Positions 34,139-44,667 of a stretch of 64,000 nucleotides of DNA are shown here, in pieces. Under the pieces are notes generated by a model. That model was not told where the DNA came from, made no database searches, and was given only the letters and a program-made list of their open reading frames with translations. The DNA is taken from assembly GCA_905480335.1 (NCBI GenBank), contig CAJQPY010000005.1:124001-188000 (forward strand). The letters run 5' to 3'. Each line of letters opens with the position of its first letter. Positions within the stretch are counted from its first letter, which is position 1. The translations under genes were made by a program, and so were the position numbers. Source of the DNA: an uncultured Ilumatobacter sp. GTDB lineage: Bacteria; Actinomycetota; Acidimicrobiia; Acidimicrobiales; Ilumatobacteraceae.

Positions 34139-36697
34139 TCAGCCGACGTTGATGATGACGAGGACGATGGCGCCGACCGCAGCAGCGCCGAAGATCAGCG
34201 CGCCGTACTGGTTGACTTTGCCGGATTGGGTGCTCTGGAGCCCGCGACCGGTTTCGGAAGCCACGGCGCCCGAGGTGTTAACGGCACCGTCGACGATCTT
34301 CTGGTCGACATTGTCGTAGATCCACTGACCGGACCGCTTGCCACCTTCACCCACGGCGTCGACGGTGGCATCGAGGACGTGCTGGTTGAACCAGTAGGCA
34401 GCGGCCGAGATCGGATGCGCAACCGCTCGAACGATCACGTTCTCGTAGAGGTAGTCGAGGTAGTACTTGTTGACGATGAACTTGTAGCCGGCGTTAGCCA
34501 ACCTGCTCCGCTCCGTCAGTCCGACGAGACGTGAGTCGCGCCGCTTGTAGAACGCCAGGCAGAAACCGATTGCGAAGGTGTATCCGACAGCGACGACGGC
34601 GAGCGACAAGAGGATCTTGCCCAGCTCGGGGACCGCGTGTTTCACCTTCGGGAAGAAGCAGACGGCACCGTCCGGTGGCGTGGTTCGACCGCACCCGCTC
34701 GCGTAGGCATCCTTTCCGCCCTCGCCTTCCTCGGCGAACTGGGGAACGAACGGCGTCAACGATTCGCCCGGACCTCCGGGTGTCACGGCATCGAGCGCAA
34801 CCGGCTCGTGCCCCGGCTCGACGTACTTCTTGATCAGCTCGACGCCTTCGCCGAGGTTGAAGCCCAGTGCATCGCCGGCGAGCGGCGTGGGGTTCGCGAA
34901 GCCCGCAGTGAGTGCGAAGAACGCCAGGATGACGATCGGAATCGTGATCAGCTTGCCCGACTCGTGCGGTCCGTGGTCGTCGTGATGACCGCCGTGGGCG
35001 TTGGCTGCAGCACCGAGCGACTTCGGTGCACCGCCATCGGCGTGGTCACTGCCGAGGGGGGCGCCGACCGTCGCCAATTCGAGTTCGTGCTCCTCGAGCG
35101 TGAGATCGTGCTCGTCGCCATGGCCACCATGGTCGTCGTCGTGATGACCGCCGGCGGCCGCTCCACGGGCCTCACCGAAGAAGGTGAGGTAGGTCGCTCG
35201 GGTCATGTACATCGCCGTGAGCGCCGCACCGCCGAGCCCAACCCAGAACAGGAACGTGTAGCCATTGTTACCGACGTTGTCGATGATCTCGTCCTTCGAC
35301 CAGAAGCCCGCGAACGGAATCACTCCGGTGAGTGCGAGCGTCGAAACGATCCAGGACCAGAACGTGATCGGCATGTGCTTACGCAGCCCGCCCATGTCCT
35401 TCTTCATGTCGAAGCTGTGGTGCGAGCCCGAGTGGCTGATTGAGCCGGCGCACAGGAAGAGGCAGCACTTGAAGAAGGCGTGGGTGAAGATGTGGAACAC
35501 AGCCGGCAGCCAGGCGCCGGTGCCGAGCCCCAACATCATGTAGCCGAGCTGGCTCACTGTCGAGTAGGCCAACACTTTCTTGATGTCGTCTTGCACGAAC
35601 GCCAGGAGCGCGGCGATCACGATGGTGATCGCCCCGATCATCGCGATGAAGCTCAACCCGCCGTTGGCGATGTTGAAGCCTTCCCAGAAGACCGGGTAGA
35701 TGCGGGCAACGAGGAACACGCCGGCCACGACCATTGTCGACGAGTGCAGGAGCGACGACACCGGCGTTGGTCCCGCCATGGCGTCGGGGAGCCACGTGTG
35801 CAACGGGAACTGGCCGGACTTGCCGATGCACGCGATGAACAGCGCAGTTGCGGCGACAAGAATCGCGGCGCCGCTGGCTGACGAGTCACCCGACAACGCC
35901 CACGCCTGGATGGCGTCGATGTCGAATCCCGATTTGCCGGGCAGGTTCACCGCGATCCAGTCGCTCGACGCGAAGTAGATTATGGCGGTACCGACGAGCA
36001 GGCCCACGTCACCGACGCGGACTGTGAAGAAGGCCTTCAGCGCCGCCTTCGAATTCTCGTGGTCCTCCCACCAGTGCCCGATCAGCATGAACGAGCAGAG
36101 ACCCATGATCTCCCAGCCGAGGATCAGCTGGATCATGTTCGGCGCCATGACCATGACCAACATGCCCGCCGAGAACAACGTGAGCGCACCGAAGAACTGG
36201 GTGTAGCGGCGGTCGTCGCGGACGTAGTCCAGGCTGAAGATCTGGACGAGGAGTGAGATGAATGCAACGAGCCAGAGCAGCAGGATCGCCAAACCGTCGC
36301 CCAAGGAGCCGATTCCGAACTCGAGGCCGGAGTTCTGCCACCAGACCCATGTGGTGAGCACCGGTTCAATGAACGGTGCGGCTTCGGCACCTTCCGCCGC
36401 ACGCGGGACCGAACGACCGAAGGTCTGGAGCAGGCCGATCGCCTCGTCGCCGCCGTGACCCGCCTCCTCCGCCGAATCGACACGGTTCATCCACTGGAGA
36501 CCCGCACCGGTCGCCACGACCAGGGAGGCGACCATCGAGGCGAGTCCGAACTCGGAGCCGCCGTTCGGCATCTTCTTGCCGAACCCCATGATCAGCGCAA
36601 AGCCGATCGCCGGGATCAGCCCGACGAGCCACAGGTTGTCGAGGAACCAGCCGGAGCTGAGGTTGAGGGCTTCTTGGATTTCTTCTGCCGCGAGCAC
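34139..36697 (-). CDS. nuoL: NADH-quinone oxidoreductase subunit L
   Basis: An 852-residue version of the largest antiporter-like subunit, well above the about 610-650 residues of typical NuoL. The pumping core is normal: LGWEIMGLCSFMLIGHWWED, GKSGQFPLHTWLPDAMAGPT with the pathway Lys region, LLHSSTMVVAGVFLVARIYP. The extra length comes from a loop near residues 510-600 rich in His and Asp (HHDDDHGGHGDEHD, NAHGGHHDDHGPHE) and from an extended region before the lateral helix. Starts with GTG, 4 nt after the nuoK stop. The His-rich loops may bind metals or be spacer sequence. Confidence 0.94.
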   Translation of the reverse strand: MLAAEEIQEALNLSSGWFLDNLWLVGLIPAIGFALIMGFGKKMPNGGSEFGLASMVASLVVATGAGLQWMNRVDSAEEAGHGGDEAIGLLQTFGRSVPRAAEGAEAAPFIEPVLTTWVWWQNSGLEFGIGSLGDGLAILLLWLVAFISLLVQIFSLDYVRDDRRYTQFFGALTLFSAGMLVMVMAPNMIQLILGWEIMGLCSFMLIGHWWEDHENSKAALKAFFTVRVGDVGLLVGTAIIYFASSDWIAVNLPGKSGFDIDAIQAWALSGDSSASGAAILVAATALFIACIGKSGQFPLHTWLPDAMAGPTPVSSLLHSSTMVVAGVFLVARIYPVFWEGFNIANGGLSFIAMIGAITIVIAALLAFVQDDIKKVLAYSTVSQLGYMMLGLGTGAWLPAVFHIFTHAFFKCCLFLCAGSISHSGSHHSFDMKKDMGGLRKHMPITFWSWIVSTLALTGVIPFAGFWSKDEIIDNVGNNGYTFLFWVGLGGAALTAMYMTRATYLTFFGEARGAAAGGHHDDDHGGHGDEHDLTLEEHELELATVGAPLGSDHADGGAPKSLGAAANAHGGHHDDHGPHESGKLITIPIVILAFFALTAGFANPTPLAGDALGFNLGEGVELIKKYVEPGHEPVALDAVTPGGPGESLTPFVPQFAEEGEGGKDAYASGCGRTTPPDGAVCFFPKVKHAVPELGKILLSLAVVAVGYTFAIGFCLAFYKRRDSRLVGLTERSRLANAGYKFIVNKYYLDYLYENVIVRAVAHPISAAAYWFNQHVLDATVDAVGEGGKRSGQWIYDNVDQKIVDGAVNTSGAVASETGRGLQSTQSGKVNQYGALIFGAAAVGAIVLVIINVG

Positions 36698-36701
36698 CGG
36701 G

Positions 36702-37001
36702 TCAGCCCTTCAGTTCCGAGAGTTCGTCGAGCGAGATCGACTGGCGATTGCGGTAAATCAGCAGGACCATCGCGAGTCCGACACCGACTTCGGCAGCCGC
36801 GATTGCGATGACGAACAGCGCGAACACCTGCCCATCGACATCGTCGTTCATGAGCGCGAACGCGATCAGGTTCAGGTTCACCGAGCTGAGTACCAGTTCA
36901 ATCGACATCAGCACCATGACTGCGTTGCGACGCGCGATCACACCGAAGACGCCAATGCAGAACAGGAGTGCAGCGAGCAGGAGGAAGTTGGCAGCGAGCA
37001 T
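36702..37001 (-). CDS. nuoK: NADH-quinone oxidoreductase subunit K
   Basis: A 99-residue, three-helix membrane subunit, exactly the family length. MLAANFLLLAALLFCIGVFG, then MVLMSIELVLSSVNLNLIAF with the conserved Glu in SIELVL, and FVIAIAAAEVGVGLAMVLLI with the second Glu. Both Glu are needed for proton transfer. A longer frame reads upstream, but the ATG at 37001 gives the standard protein, 8 nt after the nuoJ stop. Confidence 0.95.
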   Translation of the reverse strand: MLAANFLLLAALLFCIGVFGVIARRNAVMVLMSIELVLSSVNLNLIAFALMNDDVDGQVFALFVIAIAAAEVGVGLAMVLLIYRNRQSISLDELSELKG

Positions 37002-37009
37002 CAGTGGCC

Positions 37010-37549
37010 TCAGTCTTTCCGGGCCAGGACAATGGCGCCGATTGCGGCGGCGAGGAGCACGAATGTCATCCCGAAGAACGGGGCGAGGTACGGCGAGAGC
37101 ACACGGTCGGCGATCTCGAGCGTCGCCTCGTTGTTCGCGCCGGTCAGCTCGACTTCGGCGATCGTGCTGTCCTCGACCGCATCGAGGACGACGTAGGCGA
37201 GCAGGCCGAACAGAACTACTGCGACCGGGATGCCGACGGCCCACGACTTGTTGTTCAGCCCGGTTTCGGACCCGATCTGAGCACGGGTGAGCATGATCCC
37301 GAACAGAAAGAGCACCATGACGGCACCGATGTAGACCATCACCTGTGAAACGGCGACGAATTCGGCGGCCGCCAGGATGTACTGCGCCGCCATGCCGGCA
37401 AGCACCATGGCGAGCCAAAGCGCCGCATGGACGACGTTCTTGGTCGTGACGACAGCCAGCGCAGCGAAGATCATGACGGCGGCGATGATGCCGAATCCGA
37501 CGTTCTGCGCGACGTTCACCCCGTCGGCCGCAAGGATCACGGAGTTCAT
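37010..37549 (-). CDS. nuoJ: NADH-quinone oxidoreductase subunit J
   Basis: A 179-residue membrane subunit with five hydrophobic helices. The family motif is VVHAALWLAMVLAGMAAQYI followed by AEFVAVSQVMVYIGAVMVLF, the latter holding the pi-bulge region of helix 3 that works in proton coupling. The C-terminal helix (FGMTFVLLAAAIGAIVLARK) is also standard. The gene directly abuts nuoI. Confidence 0.94.
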   Translation of the reverse strand: MNSVILAADGVNVAQNVGFGIIAAVMIFAALAVVTTKNVVHAALWLAMVLAGMAAQYILAAAEFVAVSQVMVYIGAVMVLFLFGIMLTRAQIGSETGLNNKSWAVGIPVAVVLFGLLAYVVLDAVEDSTIAEVELTGANNEATLEIADRVLSPYLAPFFGMTFVLLAAAIGAIVLARKD

Positions 37550-38035
37550 CTACTTACCGGCTCCTGCTTCGAGCTCGGGGGCTTCGGGCACGGTCTCCAT
37601 CCACTCACCGAGCTTCTCCTTGTCGTGCAAGAGGTCGGCGATCTTCGGCTCCGAGTACTCGTACTCGGGGCTCCAGAACAGCGCGTCGAAGGGGCACACC
37701 TCGACGCAGATGCCGCAGTACATGCACAGCGCGTAGTCGATGTCGAAGCGGTCGAGATGGTTCACCTGCCGCGGCTTGCCGCCGGCGCGACGGGGCGGAG
37801 CGAGCTGCTTGTGGCCCTCGATGTAGATGCACCAGTCGGGGCAGCTGCGCGAGCACAGCATGCAGGCCGTGCAGTTGTCCTCGTGCAGCGCGATCACGCC
37901 ACGAGCACGGACCGGCGGGGATTCCTTCTCGTGCGGGTACTGCACGGTGTTCGCGCCGTCCTTGACGGTGCGGCCGAGCGTGCGGGCCGTGACGCCGAGG
38001 CCTTTGATCAGGCCGGGAACCTTGGGCTTGGGCAT
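37550..38035 (-). CDS. nuoI: NADH-quinone oxidoreductase subunit I (2x[4Fe-4S])
   Basis: A 161-residue iron-sulfur subunit carrying clusters N6a and N6b, on the electron path to NuoB. Both motifs are complete: [15 protein letters not shown] and [35 protein letters not shown] matches the family entry to the first cluster. The start at 38035 overlaps the nuoH stop (ATGA), and the stop is directly before nuoJ. Confidence 0.95.
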   Translation of the reverse strand: MPKPKVPGLIKGLGVTARTLGRTVKDGANTVQYPHEKESPPVRARGVIALHEDNCTACMLCSRSCPDWCIYIEGHKQLAPPRRAGGKPRQVNHLDRFDIDYALCMYCGICVEVCPFDALFWSPEYEYSEPKIADLLHDKEKLGEWMETVPEAPELEAGAGK

Positions 38036-39090
38036 CAGATCGCAACTTTCAGGATCGCCGTGACGGCGATGTTGGCCAGCGAGATGGGGATGAGGAACTT
38101 CCAGGCAAAGGTCTGCAGCTGGTCCTCACGGAAGCGGGGATAGCTGAATCGAACCCACATGATGATGCCCACCAGGGCAAACATCTTGGTGGCCAGAATC
38201 ACCGGGCCGACGAGGTTCATCCACCAGTCGACGTCGTCGATGTTGCTCCATCCGAACCAGTCGAAGGGGACACCCCAGCCGCCGAGGAAGAGCACCGAGG
38301 CGATGAACGCGAACACGCCGGCTGTGGCGAATTCGGCGATGAAGAAGATCAGGAATCGGAAGCCGGTGTACTCGGTCATGTAGCCGGACACGAGCTCGGA
38401 CTCGGCGATTGGCATGTCGAAGGGCGCCTGGGTGAGTTCGGCCTGGACGGCGATCATGAAGATTAGGAAGCCGACGAACTGGGTCAGGATGAACGGGTTG
38501 CCGAGACCACCGAAGCCGAAGATTTCACCGGTGTTCTGGACCTCGATGATGCGGTTGAGGTTCATCGACTCGGCCTGGATCACGACGCCGAGGGTCGCGA
38601 GCACCATCGGCAGCTCGTAGGCGATCAACTGGCCGGCTGCGCGGAGGCCGCCGAGCAGGGAGTACTTGTTCGCGCTCGACCAGCCGGCGATGAGGATGCC
38701 GAGCACGCTGATCGAGCCGACAGCGAGGAAGTAGAAGACGCCGGTATCGAAGTCGGCGAAGACTGCGTCGGGACCGAATGGCACGACGACGATCAACAGG
38801 AATGTCGACAGGAGGACGACGAGCGGCGCGATCTTGAAGATCGCCTTGTCGGCGTTGTCCGGAGCGATGTCCTCCTTCTGCATCCACTTGCCGACTTCGG
38901 CAAGCAGCTGCATCGAGCCATAGGGGCCCGCTTCCATCGGGCCGAGACGGCTCTGCATGAACGACATCATCTTGAACAGGAAGAGATAGACGATGCCGCC
39001 CGCTGGCAGAAGGACCGCTACGAGTCCACCGATTACTCGGAAGATCGACTGACCCCAGTATGGGATCTCTACGGCGAGGGCACTGATCAT
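38035..39090 (-). CDS. nuoH: NADH-quinone oxidoreductase subunit H
   Basis: A 351-residue membrane subunit (eight helices) that forms the quinone chamber with NuoB and NuoD. Signature: [34 protein letters not shown] in the form [21 protein letters not shown], and [20 protein letters not shown]. The first helix starts at once, which fits the ATG at 39090, overlapping the nuoD stop. Directly joined to nuoD without nuoE, nuoF and nuoG between them. Confidence 0.95.
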   Translation of the reverse strand: MISALAVEIPYWGQSIFRVIGGLVAVLLPAGGIVYLFLFKMMSFMQSRLGPMEAGPYGSMQLLAEVGKWMQKEDIAPDNADKAIFKIAPLVVLLSTFLLIVVVPFGPDAVFADFDTGVFYFLAVGSISVLGILIAGWSSANKYSLLGGLRAAGQLIAYELPMVLATLGVVIQAESMNLNRIIEVQNTGEIFGFGGLGNPFILTQFVGFLIFMIAVQAELTQAPFDMPIAESELVSGYMTEYTGFRFLIFFIAEFATAGVFAFIASVLFLGGWGVPFDWFGWSNIDDVDWWMNLVGPVILATKMFALVGIIMWVRFSYPRFREDQLQTFAWKFLIPISLANIAVTAILKVAI

Positions 39091-40259
39091 CGGTCGATGT
39101 CTCCGAGGATGAAGTAGAGCGACGCGAGGATCGTGATGATGTCGGGAACGTAGACGCCCTTCAGCACCCATGGGGTGATGCTGATGTTGTTGAAGCTCGC
39201 CGAGCGAATCTTGACGCGGAACGGCCCGAGGTCGCCCTTCGAGACGACGTAGTAGCCCATTTCGCCGAGGGGGTTCTCGGTCGAGACGTAGGCCTCGCCC
39301 TCGGGCACCTTGATGATTCGGGGCACCTTAGTCATGACGGGTCCAGCGGGGATCTGCTCGATCAACTGCTGCACGATCTTGCACGACTCACGCGTCTCTT
39401 GCAGCCGAATCCAGCAGCGCGCCCACGAATCGCCGTCGGGGTGGGTCCAGACCTTGAAATCGGCCTTGTCGTAGGAGAGTGCGATGTCTTGATCGCGACG
39501 CAGGTCGTAGTCGACCCCCGACGCACGCAGGTTGGCGCCCGAGAGGCCGTACTCCTTGGCGATCTCGGCCGGGATCACGCCGATCCCGCGCATCCGGCTC
39601 TGGAATATCTCGTTGCCGAACAGCAGATCTTCGATCTCGTCGCAGAAGCCGATCAGCTTCTTCATGACTTGCTGGGTCTCGTCGATCCAGCCTTTCGGCA
39701 GATCGTCCTTGAGTCCACCGATCCGGTCGAAGTTCGGGTGGAATCGTCCACCTGTCGCTCCCTCGATCAGGTTAAGCACGTACTCACGGTCGCGGAAGGC
39801 AAGAAACACCGGGGTGATAGCGCCCATCTGCACTCCGAGGTCACCGAGAAATAGCGAGACGTTCGCGATCCGCGACAATTCGAAGAGAATCGTACGGATG
39901 ACCTGGGCGCGCGGTGGCGCCTCGATCTCCATCAGCTTCTCGGCCGCAAGGATGAACGGCACCTCGTTGGCGAAGCTGCCGAGCCAGTCGATTCGGTTGA
40001 TGAGGCTGGTGACCTGCGGGAAGGTGCGGACCTCGGTCAGCTTTTCGTAGCCTCGGTGCATGTAGCCGGCGGATGGCTCAGCCCAGATGACCTGCTCGCC
40101 ATCGAGGCGGGCAATGATCCGCAGCGTGCCGTGCGTGGCCGGATGCTGCGGACCGATGTTGAGGGTCATGCCCTCGGTCTCGAGCTCGACGTTCAGTCGC
40201 GCGTCGGCGGCCTGAGAGGCGATGTAACTCAGCTGTTGACGATCGGACATCATCGTCAT
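39087..40259 (-). CDS. nuoD: NADH-quinone oxidoreductase subunit D
   Basis: A 390-residue quinone-binding subunit related to [NiFe]-hydrogenase large subunits. Seen: [20 protein letters not shown] (quinone-site His), [40 protein letters not shown], and the C-terminal [16 protein letters not shown] with [20 protein letters not shown]. The ATG at 40259 is favoured by the ATGA overlap with the nuoC stop; an earlier frame exists but is antisense-like. It overlaps nuoH by 4 nt. Confidence 0.95.
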   Translation of the reverse strand: MTMMSDRQQLSYIASQAADARLNVELETEGMTLNIGPQHPATHGTLRIIARLDGEQVIWAEPSAGYMHRGYEKLTEVRTFPQVTSLINRIDWLGSFANEVPFILAAEKLMEIEAPPRAQVIRTILFELSRIANVSLFLGDLGVQMGAITPVFLAFRDREYVLNLIEGATGGRFHPNFDRIGGLKDDLPKGWIDETQQVMKKLIGFCDEIEDLLFGNEIFQSRMRGIGVIPAEIAKEYGLSGANLRASGVDYDLRRDQDIALSYDKADFKVWTHPDGDSWARCWIRLQETRESCKIVQQLIEQIPAGPVMTKVPRIIKVPEGEAYVSTENPLGEMGYYVVSKGDLGPFRVKIRSASFNNISITPWVLKGVYVPDIITILASLYFILGDIDR

Positions 40260-40942
40260 GAGTCGCCACCTTCCTCTTCCTCGTCCTGGACAGGCATCGG
40301 CTCGACGTCGACGATGCCGGGCCACGGCTTGACCATGCGAGCCAGCAGTGGGAAGTCCTTCTTCAGCGGATGGCCCTCGAAGTCGCCAGGCAGGTACATG
40401 TTGCGGAGGTCGGGATGGCCGTTGAAGCCGATGCCGAACATCTCGTGACACTCACGCTCATGCCAGTTGGCGCCGGCAAACGTGCCCGTCCACGAATCGA
40501 CGACCGGCGCAGCACCACCTACCGGCTCGGGTACGTCTGCCTTGACCGTGATGCCGACGTGACGATCAAGGTCGGTCAGGCGAACAAAGACCTGCATCCG
40601 GGTTTCGCCGCCGCAGACGCCCTGCTTGATCGTCATGTCGATCGGCTCCTTGTCAACCGTCGGATCCTCCTCGCCCTTGCCGTAGGGCGAGGGCATCCAG
40701 TCGATCGCTGACAGGAAGGAAAACCACGAGAACCCTGCCGCCTTCAGCGCTGCGCCGGTTTCGGCCCACGAATCGGTGGCAACACGGACAAACAGGTCGT
40801 CGTTGGGAACGATGTGGAACTCGAGCAACGCATCGCCGATGCGGTGCCGGAGGTCGTCGACGATGCCCTCGCGCAAACCGTCACCGGGAAGCGCCTGGGG
40901 CGCGTCCGCGTCGTTGTCCGGAGTGGTCTCGGTGTCACTCAA
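40256..40942 (-). CDS. nuoC: NADH-quinone oxidoreductase subunit C
   Basis: A 228-residue (from 40942) 30-kDa-type subunit. The family motif is [20 protein letters not shown] followed by [17 protein letters not shown]. The N-terminus is acidic and poorly conserved. I chose a TTG at 40942 (then [10 protein letters not shown]) because GGCGGTGG lies just upstream and it overlaps the nuoB stop by 8 nt; in-frame GTG codons at 40951 and 40981 are alternatives. The acidic tail DEEEEGGDS is unusual but short. Confidence 0.92.
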   Translation of the reverse strand: MSDTETTPDNDADAPQALPGDGLREGIVDDLRHRIGDALLEFHIVPNDDLFVRVATDSWAETGAALKAAGFSWFSFLSAIDWMPSPYGKGEEDPTVDKEPIDMTIKQGVCGGETRMQVFVRLTDLDRHVGITVKADVPEPVGGAAPVVDSWTGTFAGANWHERECHEMFGIGFNGHPDLRNMYLPGDFEGHPLKKDFPLLARMVKPWPGIVDVEPMPVQDEEEEGGDS

Positions 40943-41579
40943 TGGGGCCACCGCCCACGACGATCGGTTCAGGCCGGTCACGATCGGGGATCGGCTGTGG
41001 GTCGGTCGAGATGTCGTGCGTCGTCTGACCGGTCGGCTCCCCCGCGCTCAACTCGCCACGCTCGGCGGCTCGAGTCGCCTGGAGCGTCGTGAACTCGTCG
41101 CCCTTCCACTTGGCCTGCATGTCCTCGTTCTTGATCCGCTGCTGGAGCAGCACGATTCCTTCGAGCAAGGCTTCGGGTCGGGGCGGGCAGCCGGGCACGT
41201 AGACATCGATCGGAATGATCTGGTCGACGCCCTTCGTGACCGAGTAGCTGTCCCAGTAGGGACCGCCACAGTTGGCACACGAACCCATCGAAATCGCGTA
41301 CTTCGGTTCGGGCATTTGCTCCCACAACCGCTTCACAGCGGGCGCCATCTTGTCGGTGACGGTGCCAGAAACGCAGACGAAGTCGGCTTGGCGCGGGCTA
41401 GCCGGCAACGGGATCACGCCGAGGCGCATCACGTCGTACCGCGGCGACCCGAACGCGGCACCCATCTCGATCGCACAACACGCGAGACCCCACTGGTACA
41501 CCCAGAGGCTGTACGAGCGACTCATGTTGAACAACTTGGTGAGCGGGGCCGGCATCCGGCCCTTGTCGACGAGACCCAT
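40935..41579 (-). CDS. nuoB: NADH-quinone oxidoreductase subunit B ([4Fe-4S] N2)
   Basis: A 214-residue subunit holding the terminal cluster N2. Cys ligands are visible in [20 protein letters not shown], in [18 protein letters not shown] and in [15 protein letters not shown]. It begins normally ([20 protein letters not shown]) and has a longer C-terminal tail than E. coli NuoB, ending near the nuoC start. A 69-bp gap separates it from nuoA. Confidence 0.95.
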   Translation of the reverse strand: MGLVDKGRMPAPLTKLFNMSRSYSLWVYQWGLACCAIEMGAAFGSPRYDVMRLGVIPLPASPRQADFVCVSGTVTDKMAPAVKRLWEQMPEPKYAISMGSCANCGGPYWDSYSVTKGVDQIIPIDVYVPGCPPRPEALLEGIVLLQQRIKNEDMQAKWKGDEFTTLQATRAAERGELSAGEPTGQTTHDISTDPQPIPDRDRPEPIVVGGGPIE

Positions 41580-41648
41580 GTCAGTGCACTCCTTGTCGAA
41601 TCGTTTCGTTCATCATCACGGCAATCTCAATCGGCGGCAGCATCTGGG

Positions 41649-42014
41649 TCACACCCAACGGAGCAGCCCACGCTTCCAGGCGTAGAACAGCCCGTCGAGG
41701 AGCAACACGATGAACACCAGCATCACCACGAGGCCGAAGGTCCCGTAGCGCTCGATGTTGGCCGCCCAGGGAAACAGGAACACCGCTTCAACGTCGAAGA
41801 TGACGAAGAGTAGCGCGAACACGTAGTAGCGGATCTGGCTCTGGGACCAGCCCATACCGACCGGGTCGACGCCCGACTCGTACGCTATGTACTTCTCGGC
41901 GGAAGGGAAGGTGGGACGAACGGCCGCTGCAAGTCCGAGCAGCAACCCACCGATGGCGAGGGCGGCCGCTCCGAACCAGACGACGTTCAGATAGTCGCGA
42001 AGGAAATCCGACAT
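41649..42014 (-). CDS. nuoA: NADH-quinone oxidoreductase subunit A
   Basis: A 121-residue membrane subunit with three helices: FLRDYLNVVWFGAAALAIGG, then after the quinone-side loop KYIAYESGVDPVGMGWSQSQ, and VFALLFVIFDVEAVFLFPWA with the conserved Asp and Glu. It is the first gene of the operon. The ATG at 42014 starts the usual N-terminus; the frame is open further upstream but this is not coding. The 266 bp between it and the IclR gene should contain the operon promoter, but I see no clear box. Confidence 0.94.
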   Translation of the reverse strand: MSDFLRDYLNVVWFGAAALAIGGLLLGLAAAVRPTFPSAEKYIAYESGVDPVGMGWSQSQIRYYVFALLFVIFDVEAVFLFPWAANIERYGTFGLVVMLVFIVLLLDGLFYAWKRGLLRWV

Positions 42015-42280
42015 ACGGGCCTCGAAGATACCAGGGCTCGTGAATTCCTTCCCAAACTCTGTGTTCCCGATTTGTCGCCGCATGTCACGTTGGAATTCGA
42101 CGTCGCCACGGTCCGGGTCACCGGACCCCACCAGCGACGACCGAACCCTGCGCTGGTCGACGACAGCGTGGGAGGTCGCTCGACGCGTCGACATGATCCG
42201 AAACACGCTCGAGTCGAGCCGCAACCCGCGGCATCATGGTCGGTTGTGAGCGAGCGCGCCGCGAGGATCTGACAGCGGGT

Positions 42281-43033
42281 TCAGCGACCGACGAGTTGCT
42301 CGGACAATTCCACTGCCGCCTCCGACACGAGCTTGACGACACGCTGTTCGTCGCCGTCGTCGGGAAAGCGGAACGACGGACCCTGCACGTAGATCGCACC
42401 GTCCCAGTCGCCTCCGGGACCGCGGAACGCCACGGCGATCGCATTGACCCCCGGATCGAACTCCTCGAGCGACAGCACCACACCATCCGAGCGAACGCTG
42501 ACGAGCCGCTGACGGAGCACGTCGGGGTCATCCGGCACGGTGTCTTCATCGTCGGATGAAGACACCTCCAGGTAGCGGTCGAGTTCCGCTTCCGAGAATG
42601 TCGCCAACATTGCCAATCCGGTGGGCACGAGGTGCAACGGGAACGACTGCCCAGTTTGATCGGCCAGCGTGACCATTTCGTCGGCGTCATCGACGTCGTC
42701 GACCCAGTACGCCCGATCGCCATCACGGAGGCTGAAGCCGGAGCTTCCGCCGGTCGACAGCGCAAGCTCCTCGATGAAGGGGCGCACCACCGATCGCAGG
42801 CTGGCCGTGGGGCTCGCTGCCTCGCCGAGCGTGGCGAGCGTCGATCCGATTGAATACCCACCGCCGGCTTCGGTTTGCACCACTGCGCCTTCGTCCTCAA
42901 GCGCAGCAAGCAGGCGCGAAACCGTCGACTTGGGCAATTCGGTGCGTTCCGCAATGTCGGTCACGCCGAGGGCGCCGCGAGACAGGACACGCAAGATTGC
43001 GAATGCTCGTTCGATCGATTGCACTCCTGACAT
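42281..43033 (-). CDS. IclR-family transcriptional regulator
   Basis: A 250-residue regulator: an N-terminal winged helix (SIERAFAILRVLSRGALGVT, IAERTELPKSTVSRLLAALE) and a C-terminal IclR effector domain (LRSVVRPFIEELALSTGGSS to the FDPGVNAIAVAFRGPGG strand, which lines the ligand pocket). It is divergent from the corrinoid cluster, and palindromic operators lie in the shared 183-bp region, so it is the probable local regulator, and of its own gene as well. The same palindrome occurs before the MttB gene. The ligand may be the methylated substrate or its product (inference). Confidence 0.87.
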   Translation of the reverse strand: MSGVQSIERAFAILRVLSRGALGVTDIAERTELPKSTVSRLLAALEDEGAVVQTEAGGGYSIGSTLATLGEAASPTASLRSVVRPFIEELALSTGGSSGFSLRDGDRAYWVDDVDDADEMVTLADQTGQSFPLHLVPTGLAMLATFSEAELDRYLEVSSSDDEDTVPDDPDVLRQRLVSVRSDGVVLSLEEFDPGVNAIAVAFRGPGGDWDGAIYVQGPSFRFPDDGDEQRVVKLVSEAAVELSEQLVGR

Positions 43034-43103
43034 GTCACGACCTCCTGATCGCCGGTATCGTGCGGTGACGCCGCTCAGAGGAGTCGGCCCAGAGGGGCCT
43101 GGC

Positions 43104-43163
43104 GTACTGTTTCACCATACGGTACTGTTTCACTATACGGTACTGTTCCGCAATACGGAACAG
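43104..43163. promoter_or_regulatory. Tandem 18-bp operator array of the IclR regulator
   Basis: Three units of 18 bp follow each other: GTACTGTTTCACCATACG (43104-43121), GTACTGTTTCACTATACG (43122-43139) and GTACTGTTCCGCAATACG (43140-43157), then GAACAG. The last unit forms a perfect palindrome, CTGTTCCG-CAATA-CGGAACAG (43143-43163). A near-copy, also with an 18-bp partner, lies at 48338-48374 before the MttB gene. Confidence 0.75.
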
Positions 43164-43216
43164 CTGCGTTGTTCCGCTCGGGGCAGCGAGCCCACTCCAC
43201 CTCTGGGGGTCATAAC

Positions 43217-43963
<747 letters not shown>

Positions 43964-43965
43964 CC

Positions 43966-44667
43966 ATGAATGCGTCACGCACGCTCGTGATCGCGTGCGG
44001 TGCGCTCGCTCACGAGTTGAAGGCGATCACCGAGATCAACCATCTCGGCAACGTCACCGTCGAGTGCCTTCCGGCGGCACTGCACAACCGGCCGAACGAG
44101 ATTCCCGACGCCGTGCGGGCCCGTGTCCGACGCGCCCGAGCGGGTGGCGGCACGCGGGACGCTGCCGATGATCTGGCCGCTGCCGACTTGGTCGACAGCG
44201 AAGTGCGGGTCACACGCGCCGCCGGCTCGGTCGGCGCTTCGCACTTCGACCAGATCTTCGTCGGGTATGCCGACTGCGGGACCGGTGGCCGGCTCGCACA
44301 GGTGTGCGCCGAGGAAGGCGTCGAGATGCTGTCCGGTGCGCACTGCTACCAATTCTTCGCGACCGCACCCCGCTTCGCCGAGATCCAGGACCACGAGATC
44401 GGTTCCTTCTATCTCACCGATTTTCTCGTGAAGCACTTCGACCGGCTGGTCTGGCAGGGACTCGGCATCGAGCGACACCCAGAGTTGCTGCCGATGTACT
44501 TCGGCAACTACACCCGACTCGTCTATCTCGCGCAGACCGATAATCCCGGCCTGGTCGAACACGCGGAAGCAGCTGCGACGCGGCTCGGGCTGTCGATGAT
44601 CGTTGAACGCACCGGGTACGGAGAACTCGAGACCACATTGGTCGAGATCACAGGAGGCCCCTCATGA
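43966..44667 (+). CDS. DUF1638 domain protein
   Basis: A 233-residue cytosolic protein of the DUF1638 family, regularly found in corrinoid methyltransferase clusters but without a proven function. Typical segments: LVIACGALAHELKAITEINH, VECLPAALHNRPNEIPDAV, IFVGYADCGTGGRLAQVC, SGAHCYQFFATAPRFAE and GSFYLTDFLVKHFDRLVWQG. The several Cys and His could bind a metal. The start is 2 bp after the corrinoid protein gene and the stop overlaps the next gene by 4 nt. I suspect a role in cofactor or iron-sulfur handling for the system, which is speculation. Confidence 0.82.
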   Translation: MNASRTLVIACGALAHELKAITEINHLGNVTVECLPAALHNRPNEIPDAVRARVRRARAGGGTRDAADDLAAADLVDSEVRVTRAAGSVGASHFDQIFVGYADCGTGGRLAQVCAEEGVEMLSGAHCYQFFATAPRFAEIQDHEIGSFYLTDFLVKHFDRLVWQGLGIERHPELLPMYFGNYTRLVYLAQTDNPGLVEHAEAAATRLGLSMIVERTGYGELETTLVEITGGPS

